DNA of 64,000 bases from Chryseobacterium capnotolerans. Its GTDB lineage: Bacteria; Bacteroidota; Bacteroidia; Flavobacteriales; Weeksellaceae. Shown here one piece after another: positions 17,594 to 25,515 of the stretch. Every line of letters starts with the position of its first letter. Position 1 is the first letter of the stretch. The translations under genes and the position numbers were made by a program. Below the pieces are notes generated by a model. That model ran no database searches, was not told where the DNA came from, and was given only the letters and a program-made list of their open reading frames with translations. Location of the stretch: positions 2,361,001-2,425,000 of the forward strand of contig NZ_CP065589.1 in the NCBI RefSeq assembly GCF_021278965.1, read 5' to 3'.

Positions 17594-17616
17594 ACCGACA
17601 GATATAATCTGCCGGT
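17594..17616 (-). terminator. Probable terminator for the GEVED T9SS gene
   Basis: Stem ACCGaCAGAT / ATCTGcCGGT with one mismatch and a three-base loop, followed on the reverse strand by TTTTGTTTT. It lies 40 bases after the stop at 17657 and may also stop readthrough from the SNF2 gene. Confidence 0.6.
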
Positions 17617-17656
17617 AAAAAACAAAAATTGATATGGATATGATTAGATATGTGTT

Positions 17657-18961
17657 TTACTTTTTAATTACTTTTTCGGTAATCATTTTTTTATCTTTTG
17701 TCTGGATTTTAATCAGGTAAGTTCCCGGAACAAAGCTGTTCATATTCACAGTATCGGAATTTCCTTCTGAAAGCTTTTGTCCTGAAATGTTATACACTTC
17801 ATATTTCTCCAGCCTATCTTTCATTTTGATCGTTACATTTCCGGAAGTTGGATTGGGATATATTTTCACTTCTATAGATTTATCCTTAGAAACCTCTGTT
17901 GTAGAAAGACTTTCCGGCTGTATATTGATGGTATAATCTTCTGCCTGGCCAATAACCCAACCTGAAGGACAGGGTAGATTTTCCAGCGTTCCCATCCATG
18001 AACTGGATTCATATGCTTTTACTAACCTGAAACGTGTATTTCCTAGTAATGTATTAGCTGGAATAGTAATGGTTTCTGAAGTCACTCCTGATTCATGACC
18101 CGAAACCAGATTTGAATTGTCCAGATATCCCAGATTAAACTTTTCATCAGCATCAAACTGATTATTATGGTTAAAGTCGATATAAGCGTAGGCAGAAACG
18201 GTTGTTTGCCCATGAGTTCCTCCGGTTACCGTAATTGGATATCCGTTTCCTCGGCTGACATTAAAAACAGTACTTGTAAAATCTTCAATTACCGGTGAGC
18301 TTCCATCAATTGAACTTTCATTAGTAAGTCCCGCAAACTCCACCTTAGTTATTTCACTGACCGTAAGGCTTGTTATCCCTTCAGATCCACAATAAGGAAA
18401 AGGAAAAGCAGGTGCACCCCCTTGGATGTTCACCATATAATCTTCTGTCTGTCCGGCTCTTAATCCCGAATCACAAGCGGAAGAAATAGAGTTCGGAGCA
18501 CTTGAATCCGAATACGCAGGGACATTTGTATTTTTAAGAACTCTCATTCTCTTACTGCCGCCCGCCACATTAGCCGGAATTGTAATGGTATTATCAATAG
18601 TAAAGGCATTGGCCGGATTAGCTGCCTCCAGCCTTCCTATATAAAAGCTTTCCCCTGCATCATCGAAGCTGCCATTTCCATTAAAATCGATATAAACCAT
18701 TACATCACTGGGGAAAGTACTTGACGGCCCTTTTATTGATATTGGATATGCATTTCCTGCCGCCACATCAGTTGACAATGAAGTAAAATCTTCATATTCC
18801 TGTGTGGTGGAAGAATTGGTAGATGAATTATTGTTGATACTTCCAAAGGTAACATTGCTTATCATATTACTTCCTGCCCCATACTGAAACGTAGGAGTAC
18901 AATATTGAGCTTTGGCAAGCCCACATAATATGACAAAAGAAAGAGTAGTTATTTTTTTCAT
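17657..18961 (-). CDS. Secreted GEVED-domain protein with T9SS sorting domain
   Basis: A 434-residue secreted protein with signal peptide MKKITTLSFVILCGLAKA. It contains two GEVED repeats, about residues 60-185 and 215-345, each with a VYIDFNGNGSFDDAGESFYI or AYIDFNHNNQFDADEKF acidic loop, an ITIPAN strand, a RMRVLKN or RFRLVKA strand and a G-x-x-EDY(M/T)VNI end. The tail (VKIYPNPTSGNVTIKM ... KKMITEKVIKK) is a T9SS sorting domain. The acidic loops suggest calcium binding. An earlier in-frame ATG exists at 19024, but the start at 18961 places the signal peptide properly. Role on the surface is unknown. Confidence 0.88.
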   Translation of the reverse strand: MKKITTLSFVILCGLAKAQYCTPTFQYGAGSNMISNVTFGSINNNSSTNSSTTQEYEDFTSLSTDVAAGNAYPISIKGPSSTFPSDVMVYIDFNGNGSFDDAGESFYIGRLEAANPANAFTIDNTITIPANVAGGSKRMRVLKNTNVPAYSDSSAPNSISSACDSGLRAGQTEDYMVNIQGGAPAFPFPYCGSEGITSLTVSEITKVEFAGLTNESSIDGSSPVIEDFTSTVFNVSRGNGYPITVTGGTHGQTTVSAYAYIDFNHNNQFDADEKFNLGYLDNSNLVSGHESGVTSETITIPANTLLGNTRFRLVKAYESSSWMGTLENLPCPSGWVIGQAEDYTINIQPESLSTTEVSKDKSIEVKIYPNPTSGNVTIKMKDRLEKYEVYNISGQKLSEGNSDTVNMNSFVPGTYLIKIQTKDKKMITEKVIKK

Positions 18962-19122
18962 AGAATTCTTAATTTTTATGGAGACAAATTTATATTTATT
19001 TAGAATCAATAAAAATAAGAACATAATTATATTTATCAGTTTAAAGATATTTATCTTTAAAACATTAAAAAATAAACAATGAAAGTAAGATTAATCACAT
19101 AATTATCAATAAGTTTGAATCA

Positions 19123-20007
19123 TTATTGACTTCGAATGATTTCTCTGGCAATTTTCTTATGATATTCAAATTTTTTCATGTAAGCCTCTAATTTCTCTTC
19201 AGTATCAGGATGATTAAGCTTTATTCTACCCTCTCCTTTTCCAAGTAAACTTACATACCCCTGATCTGTGTAATCTTTATTAATATACAATGGCCAGAAA
19301 GTTTCATTTTCAAATCCTTTTATTATGTTAGGTATAGCAACCTCTAAAAAAGCATATTCTGCTGTATCTAATGTTTCTCTTGGTATTCTTACCTCCACAA
19401 GCTTTTTAAGTCCTAAAACAGATGTAAAAGCTGGAAACGGAGCTTTAAGAGTAAAAGACATAAAACTGAGGACTTCAAGTTCCGGAAGCTCTTCTAGAAA
19501 TGTGAAATTTTCAATAGGTTGTTTCCAGTCTAAAGTTCCGCTAATATGAAGGTATTTTAGATTTTTAATTCCTTGCAGTCCTTCAAAGCAGGAAACCTTC
19601 CGGAGATTTTCAAGATGCAGCGCTTTCAAATTAGGAAGACTTTGCAATGGAGAAAGGTCTGAAAAGCCGGAAACATATTCCAATGAAACTTCTTCTAAAC
19701 CTATCAGAGAACGGATAAAGCCAATATCTTTAGCCCGAAAAGATTTTAATCTTAATCTTTTAAGCCATTTAAGTTCATTCATTGCTTGAAGCTGTTCCTG
19801 GCTGGGATTATCCAAATGTATTTCCTCAAGGTCAGGACATTCAAAAATACGTTTCCAGTTTTGATGGTGCTTACTGAGTGTTAAAATTTTAACCGTTCTA
19901 TTATCAAAACTCTCTTTATCTACAGAATAAGACAGTGTATGATGAGTCGGAATCATTTTCCAGTAATGATCTATTTTTCCTAACAATCCTTCACTTTCCT
20001 GTTTCAT
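19123..20007 (-). CDS. Leucine-rich-repeat protein, cytoplasmic
   Basis: A 294-residue protein with no signal peptide. From about residue 40 to 215 it has six to eight irregular leucine-rich repeats: LEEIHLDNPSQEQL, LKRLRLKSFRAKDI, LEEVSLEYVSGFSDL, LKALHLENLRKVSC, LKYLHISGTLDWKQ, LEVLSFMSFTLKAP. The C-terminal part (GFENETFWPLYINKDYTDQ to IAREIIRSQ) is a separate charged domain. LRRs usually bind protein partners, but no partner is suggested here. It is monocistronic and convergent with nothing close. I would not guess a process. Confidence 0.75.
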   Translation of the reverse strand: MKQESEGLLGKIDHYWKMIPTHHTLSYSVDKESFDNRTVKILTLSKHHQNWKRIFECPDLEEIHLDNPSQEQLQAMNELKWLKRLRLKSFRAKDIGFIRSLIGLEEVSLEYVSGFSDLSPLQSLPNLKALHLENLRKVSCFEGLQGIKNLKYLHISGTLDWKQPIENFTFLEELPELEVLSFMSFTLKAPFPAFTSVLGLKKLVEVRIPRETLDTAEYAFLEVAIPNIIKGFENETFWPLYINKDYTDQGYVSLLGKGEGRIKLNHPDTEEKLEAYMKKFEYHKKIAREIIRSQ

Positions 20008-20078
20008 ATCTGATCTTTTTAATGGAGTGTAGTCCCTGAATTCTTTTAGCGGTCTTTCTATGGTATAAAATTATGTAT

Positions 20079-21254
20079 TTAATTCAGATTTTCAATAAGA
20101 ATTGCTGAAGCCCCTCCACCACCATTACAAATGGCTGCAATACCATATCTTCCCCTTTCCTGGCGCAGCACATTCACTAAGGTCGCCATAATCCTGGCTC
20201 CCGAAGCCCCAATTGGATGCCCTAATGCCACAGCACCGCCATACACATTTACTTTATCTAGATCATACCCAAGGATCTGCTGATTGGATAGAATTACAGA
20301 AGAATAGGCTTCATTGATTTCAAAGTAATCAATATCAGAAAGGCTGAGTCCTGCGATTTTCAGTACTTTTTGAATGGCAACTGATGGAGAGGTTGTAAAC
20401 CACTCAGGAGATTGAGCGGCATCCGCATACGTAATAATTTTAGCTAATGGTTTAAGATTAAATTCTTGGAGAGCCTCTGAAGAGCCAATCAGGATTGCAG
20501 CAGCGCCATCATTCAGATTGCTTGAATTGGCAGCAGTGAGCATCCCATCATCCTCAAAAGCCGGTTTTAGCAGAGAGATCTTTTCAGGAATAAGCTTATC
20601 TATATCCTCATCTCTATCCATCGTTACACTTCCTTTTTTTCCTTCTATTGAGATGCTGAATAATTCTGCACTGAATTTGTTCCCAGCAGCTGCTTCCTGA
20701 GCTCTTTTGTAAGACATTAATGCATAATCATCCAATTGCTGCCTTGTTAAACCATATTTTTTTACTCCTAACTCTGCAGCACTCCCCATGTGAAAATCGT
20801 GGTACACATCCCACAGACCATCTTTAATCAAGCCATCTGTAGAAATAGTATTACCTAGTTTCTGACCTTTTCGAAGATATTGATAATGCGGTACATTGCT
20901 CATACTTTCCATTCCCCCCGTCATAACAAGATGCTCCAGTCCGAGCTGGATCTGTTGTGTCCCGATGATGGCGGCCTTCATTCCGGAAGCACATACTTTA
21001 TTCACTGTAGCAGCATCTTTATCTACAGGAATGTTTGAAAAAATAGCAGCCTGTCTTGCCGGTGACTGTCCTACTCCTGCACTTAATACATTTCCCATGT
21101 ATACACTGTCTATATTCTCTGGGGAAATTCCTACACCTTCATAAGCTTTCTGTATAGCTATAGCCCCAAGCTGCGGAGCAGTAAAGCCTGACAAACTTCC
21201 CATAAAACCACCAATAGGTGTTCTTTTTGCTGCAATGATAAATGCTTCTTTCAT
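20079..21254 (-). CDS. Acetyl-CoA C-acyltransferase (thiolase)
   Basis: A 391-residue thiolase that joins two acetyl-CoA to acetoacetyl-CoA or cleaves 3-ketoacyl-CoA. The nucleophile is Cys88 (NKVCASGMKA), and the C-terminal GHPIGASGARI and CNGGGGASAI hold the other catalytic His and Cys. Length and motifs match the AtoB/FadA type. The start at 21254 (MKEAFIIAAKRTPIG) is chosen over an ATG at 21281 that lies inside an operator. The -7 box at 21338-21345 and two TetR-type palindromes around it suggest tight repression, probably by a fatty-acid or CoA-ester sensing TetR regulator encoded elsewhere. Confidence 0.93.
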   Translation of the reverse strand: MKEAFIIAAKRTPIGGFMGSLSGFTAPQLGAIAIQKAYEGVGISPENIDSVYMGNVLSAGVGQSPARQAAIFSNIPVDKDAATVNKVCASGMKAAIIGTQQIQLGLEHLVMTGGMESMSNVPHYQYLRKGQKLGNTISTDGLIKDGLWDVYHDFHMGSAAELGVKKYGLTRQQLDDYALMSYKRAQEAAAGNKFSAELFSISIEGKKGSVTMDRDEDIDKLIPEKISLLKPAFEDDGMLTAANSSNLNDGAAAILIGSSEALQEFNLKPLAKIITYADAAQSPEWFTTSPSVAIQKVLKIAGLSLSDIDYFEINEAYSSVILSNQQILGYDLDKVNVYGGAVALGHPIGASGARIMATLVNVLRQERGRYGIAAICNGGGGASAILIENLN

Positions 21255-21274
21255 AGTTTTATTTATTTTAAAAT

Positions 21275-21288
21275 ATACCAATCGGTAT
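21275..21288 (-). promoter_or_regulatory. TetR-type operator, promoter-distal copy
   Basis: ATACCAATCGGTAT: perfect ATACC / GGTAT arms around AATC, 21 bases before the thiolase ATG and downstream of the likely transcription start. It pairs with the copy at 21353. Confidence 0.65.
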
Positions 21289-21337
21289 GTTTTTGATTAA
21301 AAATTTACCGCTTCTATTTTCAAAGCGGATAGACTTA

Positions 21338-21345
21338 CAAATATA
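21338..21345 (-). promoter_or_regulatory. -7 promoter box of the thiolase gene
   Basis: On the reverse strand TATATTTG exactly matches TAnnTTTG. The operator at 21353-21366 lies directly upstream, between this box and the -33 position. In the leader, CCGCTT (21308-21313) and AAGCGG (21323-21328) can pair as a small hairpin. Confidence 0.55.
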
Positions 21346-21352
21346 ATAAAAT

Positions 21353-21366
21353 ATACCGATCAGTAT
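21353..21366 (-). promoter_or_regulatory. TetR-type operator inside the thiolase promoter
   Basis: ATACCGATCAGTAT, extending to TATAC / GTATA arms. It differs from the copy at 21275 in only two bases and would block polymerase between -33 and -7. Confidence 0.65.
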
Positions 21367-21412
21367 ATTAATAAATAAAAAAAATCTTACTCATAAAAGT
21401 AAGACCTATATT

Positions 21413-21913
21413 TTATATTCTGCTGAGTTGATCCAGTTTTTTCAATAAGGTAGGAATCCTGTAAGGACCATGCATATGTTCCACATTTAGCTTAACCTGT
21501 TCTACATCAATTCCTTTTGCAGTCACAAAAAGAGGGGTTTTACTATCACCACGGAGTACACTTCTTCTTTGAGAATCGGGTGTCGTAAATTCATTTTTTG
21601 CAATTCCTACTATTGGATATTTCTCCTGTAAAGCTTCATAAAGATATCCACCGAGACCAATTTTTCCTTCATTATCAAGAGTGACATAGCCATCTACAAT
21701 GATTATATCTCCTTGTTTTACCACAATCTTATTAAGTAAACTCAAAATACACGGCAATTCTCTTTTGTAAAAGGCTCCACTTTCATATTCTGAAGTAATG
21801 GGCGTCTGCTCTGTAAAGATTTCTAACTCCCGATCGGAGGTCCAGTCTTCAAATCCAATACACACGGTATTGGCATAATCTTCATAATAGTAAGTATCAA
21901 AAGCGTAAATCAT
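21413..21913 (-). CDS. nfi: Endonuclease V-like nuclease
   Basis: A 166-residue protein of the endonuclease V fold, which cuts DNA next to deaminated bases such as inosine. Family features are visible: first strand YAFDTYYYED with the metal Asp, KRELPCILSLL giving the middle Glu, then DIIIVDGYV with the second Asp, GGYLYEALQEKYPIVGIAKN and the late RRSVLRG, PLFVTAKG and GPYRIPTLLKKLDQL. So the D-E-D metal set appears complete, although DGYVTLDNEGKIGLGGYLYE differs from the usual DGNG...HPR loop. It is shorter than the classic 220-residue enzymes. Start at 21913 fits the first strand; an upstream in-frame start at 21961 is less likely. Confidence 0.75.
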   Translation of the reverse strand: MIYAFDTYYYEDYANTVCIGFEDWTSDRELEIFTEQTPITSEYESGAFYKRELPCILSLLNKIVVKQGDIIIVDGYVTLDNEGKIGLGGYLYEALQEKYPIVGIAKNEFTTPDSQRRSVLRGDSKTPLFVTAKGIDVEQVKLNVEHMHGPYRIPTLLKKLDQLSRI

Positions 21914-22017
21914 TTTGTTTAAAAAATTAAACAGCCAAGATAAAGTATATATTGATCGCAAACAAAAGTCTAAAGAACTAATTTGGATATAAATCTGTTA
22001 TCAAATGTTCCCAATCG

Positions 22018-22375
22018 TTAGATATAAAGTCTTAAAAAAAGCTCCCCACAATGCCATAAAATTCCGGAGGGATCATGTACAAAACATTCTTTGCCCCAAT
22101 CCATTGTTCTTGCGGGAGTGAGTTTTACATTTTTATATTTATCCGTAAGACCTAAAGTTAAAAGTTCTTTCCAGAATTCTTCTGTATTGCGACTTCCATG
22201 AAAACCATAATATTATCAACCCAATCTTTAGTATAATAGTCCTGAAGATAAAACCCTATTTCTTTCCGTTTAAACAATGAGAGTTTAGGTTCAAGGAAGA
22301 TTTCTTCAAATCCCAAATCTTTATAAAAGTTTCTGCTTATCTCAAAGGTCTGATGGATTTCAATGATGTTCTCAT
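22018..22375 (-). pseudogene. VOC/glyoxalase-family protein, broken by two one-base frameshifts
   Basis: Reverse-strand pieces join to a VOC-fold protein of about 119 residues: IHQTFEISRNFYKDLGFEEI, LFKRKEIGFYLQDYYTKDW and, in another frame, RTMDWGKECFVHDPSGILW followed by HCGELF. These are the usual beta-alpha-beta-beta-beta units of glyoxalase/bleomycin-resistance proteins. One base is missing just after the ATG at 22375 and another near 22190; adding both gives one continuous frame ending at 22018. The ATG lies directly after the GNAT stop, so the two were one unit. Probably not functional as written. Confidence 0.75.
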
Positions 22376-22376
22376 C

Positions 22377-22820
22377 CTATTTATTTTTCCAGTGGTCATA
22401 GGTCATCTCAAACTTAATCTCATTTTTCCCATGCATTCCGATCTCCTGCCAGCCTGATTTCCGATAAAAAGTTTCTGCCTTTGTCTGAGGCGAGGTCCCA
22501 AGCCAAATATTGCTTTTGGTCTGTTCAAAATACCAATCAAGCATGATGTCATGGAGCTTTCTTCCAACCTTTTTGTTTTCGAAATCAGGATGTACAAATA
22601 ATGCCCAGATATTATTTTCTTGCAAATCAACAATCGAAAAGCCTACAATACGGCCATCTGCTTCACCTACCCAGCCTTTTCCCCTTTCAAACATAAACCA
22701 TTCACAATCCTTGTCTGTAACCAGCGCGGGATTAGATAAGATATTTTCTTTCACTGAGTTTCTTACCACCTGAATTTGGGGAATATCTTCTAATCTGGCT
22801 TCACGAATGATTATATTCAT
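22377..22820 (-). CDS. GNAT N-acetyltransferase
   Basis: A 147-residue GNAT enzyme. The core is intact: IREARLEDIPQIQVVRNSV, VGFSIVDLQENNIWALFVHP (beta4), then the acetyl-CoA loop DFENKKVGRKLHDIML (Q/RxxGxG/A-type) and SPQTKAETFYRKSGWQEIG (beta5-alpha4). The start at 22820 (MNIIIREARLED) is preferred to 22865 because it opens on beta1. It is followed at once by the broken VOC gene. Substrate unknown. Confidence 0.88.
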   Translation of the reverse strand: MNIIIREARLEDIPQIQVVRNSVKENILSNPALVTDKDCEWFMFERGKGWVGEADGRIVGFSIVDLQENNIWALFVHPDFENKKVGRKLHDIMLDWYFEQTKSNIWLGTSPQTKAETFYRKSGWQEIGMHGKNEIKFEMTYDHWKNK

Positions 22821-22955
22821 AGGTAAAATTGAGTATTGAATAAGACAAAGGTGCAAAAAACACATTTTTCAAATCATGTAAGAAAGATTTTTTTCCCTTA
22901 AAAATTTGAATGCGTGAAATCCTGCACCTCTGTATGTTAGTTTAAACAGGTATCT

Positions 22956-23996
22956 TTATTTTTTATCTACCACAATTCTTTCTGCTCTGTTAGCAATGTC
23001 CCAAGCCGTAGTAAAAACAAGTTGTGTTCTTTTCTCCAAAAGTTTATAATCAATCTTTTCAGGGTCATCTGTAGGTTTGTGATAGTCTTCATGAATTCCG
23101 TCAAAGAAGAATGCTACCGGAACATTATTTTTGGCAAAGTTATAGTGATCTGAACGATAATATAGCTGTTGAGGATCATTAAGATCGTCATATTTATAAT
23201 TCAGCTCTAAATTATTGGTCTTTCTGTTAGCTTCTTCATTAATTACCTTAAGCTGGGAGCTTAGCATATCAGAACCTATCACATACACATATTGTTTTCC
23301 TCTGTTATCCGGATCATCACGTCCGATCATATCAATATTAAGGTCCACAACAGTATTAGCGAGTGGAAAAACAGGATTATCCGTATAATATTCTGAACCA
23401 AATAAACCATGTTCCTCTCCGGTTACATGAAGAAACAAAACAGATCTTTTAGGACCATTCCCAGCTTTTTTAGCTTCCTGGAAAGCTTTGGCCATCTCCA
23501 TTACAGCAACAGTCCCACTTCCGTCATCATCAGCACCATTGTATACGACTCCATTTTTGGTTCCCACATGGTCATAATGTGCAGAAACCACTACAATTTC
23601 CTCAGGTTTTTCACTTCCTTCTATAAAAGCCAGGATATTTTCTGAGTCCGGAAGATTACCCCCGCCTCTTTTTTTCATAAAATCCGAAGGAACTTTCTGA
23701 TAATAAGAACCTAAGGCTTTGGGATAAGAAATTCCTAAGTTTTTATAATAATTGACCATATACTCACCCGCTTTTTTCTGGCCTTTGCTCCCTGTATCTC
23801 TCCCTTCCATTTCGTCTGAGGCAATCACATACAGATTTTTCTTTAACTCATCGGCTTTAATCATTTTGTAAGCATTCATAAACGCTTTATCTGGTTTCTC
23901 AGCCGTGCGTTTTGTAGATGGGCCATCAGCAACTTGTGCTGTTCCGCAGCTCGTCATCATGGCAAGGGCAATTAGCGGTATAAGTAGTTTTTTCAT
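22956..23996 (-). CDS. M28-family zinc metallopeptidase, lipoprotein
   Basis: A 346-residue M28 aminopeptidase-like enzyme anchored as a lipoprotein (signal LIPLIALAMMTSC, lipidated Cys17). The zinc ligands are visible: His in VVSAHYDHVG, Asp in YNGADDDGSGTV, Glu pair in HVTGEEHGLFGSEYY, Asp in DLNIDMIGRDD, and His in DGIHEDYHKPTDD. It should remove N-terminal residues from peptides in the periplasm or on the outer-membrane surface. It is monocistronic. Confidence 0.93.
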   Translation of the reverse strand: MKKLLIPLIALAMMTSCGTAQVADGPSTKRTAEKPDKAFMNAYKMIKADELKKNLYVIASDEMEGRDTGSKGQKKAGEYMVNYYKNLGISYPKALGSYYQKVPSDFMKKRGGGNLPDSENILAFIEGSEKPEEIVVVSAHYDHVGTKNGVVYNGADDDGSGTVAVMEMAKAFQEAKKAGNGPKRSVLFLHVTGEEHGLFGSEYYTDNPVFPLANTVVDLNIDMIGRDDPDNRGKQYVYVIGSDMLSSQLKVINEEANRKTNNLELNYKYDDLNDPQQLYYRSDHYNFAKNNVPVAFFFDGIHEDYHKPTDDPEKIDYKLLEKRTQLVFTTAWDIANRAERIVVDKK

Positions 23997-24191
23997 ACAG
24001 AATAAATTTCTTAAAAATAATAATTTTTATTGAATCTGAAACACAGAAAAAAGAGCATATAGAGGTATCATCGGCTTTCCGATACATATGAGTGATTATT
24101 CAAACTCATTGAGCATATAAAACATTGAAAAAACAATCATTAAAATTAATATATTTAAAAACATATATTATATACGATATCAATTTTTTAT

Positions 24192-24199
24192 TATTTTTG
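24192..24199 (+). promoter_or_regulatory. -7 promoter box of the aminotransferase gene
   Basis: TATTTTTG, an exact TAnnTTTG match, 17 bases before the ATG at 24217; leader of about 11 bases. No -33 TTTG is seen. Confidence 0.5.
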
Positions 24200-24216
24200 A
24201 TTAAAATACAAAATAG

Positions 24217-25356
24217 ATGAAAGAAATTGATAGATTTACTCATTATTCATTTTTCACAGAAATGTCTGAACTCGCCTTAAAGCATGGAAGCTTTGATCTT
24301 TCATTGGGCCTGCCGGATTTTGATATTGATGAACGTCTTAATTTTTTTTTAAAAGAAGCCGCAAATCTAGGTACCCATCATTATGAACCTCTTGCCGGAA
24401 ATCCTTTATTAATTGAAAATATCATTCTTTTTAATAGCAAACGGAAAAACAATATTTCTTTACAAGTAAATGAAGTAACCGTTATACCCTGCGCAACCTT
24501 TGCTTTACATACTGCACTTAAATCTATTTTAAATCAAGGAGATGAAGTCATTATTATCCAGCCTTCTTATTATACTTATGCCCCTTCCGTTGTGATGAAT
24601 GGAGGCATTCCTGTTTATTACGACCTGAGTCACGACTTCACCGTCAATTGGGATCAGTTTAAATCCTGTATTTCTGAAAAAACCAAAGCTATTATCATCA
24701 ATTCACCACAAAACCCTACCGGAAAAATCTGGAATAAGGATGATTGGAAACAATTGTATGAATTAATAAACCATCAGGAAATTTATTTGATTTCAGAAGA
24801 GATCTATGATACTTATTGCTATGATGAAGCAGAGCATTACAGTTCATTTATTCATGCAGAGCTTAGAAACAGGACATTCTGTATTTTTTCATTCGGAAAG
24901 ATGTTTCATACTTCAGGGTGGAAAGTAAGTTATATGCTCGCTTCAGAAGACCTTACAGCTTTATTCAGGAAGTATCAGCAATATATTTCCTACAGTGCCA
25001 ATGCTCCTGCTCAATATGCCCTGGCCAAGTATCTGGAAGTATTTGACCCTTGTGAAAACAAAAGAATAATGCAGAGAAAACGGGATATTTTCAATGAATT
25101 ACTGAAGGAAACCCCATTACACATTGAGCAAGAAGCTGAGGGTAGTGTTTTTCAGATTGTCAATTTCAGAAATGTTTCCAAAACCATGACTGATGTAGAA
25201 TTTTCAAAATGGCTCACCATTGATAAAAAAGTAGCCTGCCTCCCGCTCTCCGCTTTTTATAACTCCAGACAGAATTCAGATTATATACGATTCAGCTTTG
25301 CCAAGAAGGATGAAGTGATCATCCGGGCGCTGGAACATCTTAAAAAAAATCTATAA
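24217..25356 (+). CDS. PLP-dependent aminotransferase class I/II (YbdL/methionine aminotransferase-like)
   Basis: A 379-residue fold-type I aminotransferase that needs pyridoxal phosphate. Motifs: substrate-loop start FDLSLGLPDFDIDE, VIPCATFALHTALK, PSYYTYAPSVVMNGG, NSPQNPTGKIW, SEEIYDTYCYDEAEHYS, and the Schiff-base lysine in FSFGKMFHTSGWKVSY, with the C-terminal YIRFSFAKKDE arginine that binds the substrate carboxylate. The closest pattern is YbdL/KynT-type, which uses methionine or kynurenine. Substrate is not certain. Confidence 0.9.
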   Translation: MKEIDRFTHYSFFTEMSELALKHGSFDLSLGLPDFDIDERLNFFLKEAANLGTHHYEPLAGNPLLIENIILFNSKRKNNISLQVNEVTVIPCATFALHTALKSILNQGDEVIIIQPSYYTYAPSVVMNGGIPVYYDLSHDFTVNWDQFKSCISEKTKAIIINSPQNPTGKIWNKDDWKQLYELINHQEIYLISEEIYDTYCYDEAEHYSSFIHAELRNRTFCIFSFGKMFHTSGWKVSYMLASEDLTALFRKYQQYISYSANAPAQYALAKYLEVFDPCENKRIMQRKRDIFNELLKETPLHIEQEAEGSVFQIVNFRNVSKTMTDVEFSKWLTIDKKVACLPLSAFYNSRQNSDYIRFSFAKKDEVIIRALEHLKKNL

Positions 25357-25471
25357 TAAACCAGCTTTTTTAGGTTGAACATATCCCAGGGATACAAGGA
25401 TTCTCAGTAAGGACACTATATATTTTGCCACGAATATAGATTGTAGTGACTTAAATCTTTATCTAAAAAAA

Positions 25472-25497
25472 TAAAGCACCGCCAATGTGGTGCTTTA
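25472..25497 (-). terminator. Terminator after the membrane pyrophosphatase gene
   Basis: Stem TAAAGCACC / GGTGCTTTA (9 bp) with an eight-base loop, then on the reverse strand TTTTTTTAGAT. It lies 19 bases after the stop at 25516. Confidence 0.8.
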
Positions 25498-25515
25498 CTA
25501 TTATCTATATTGACT

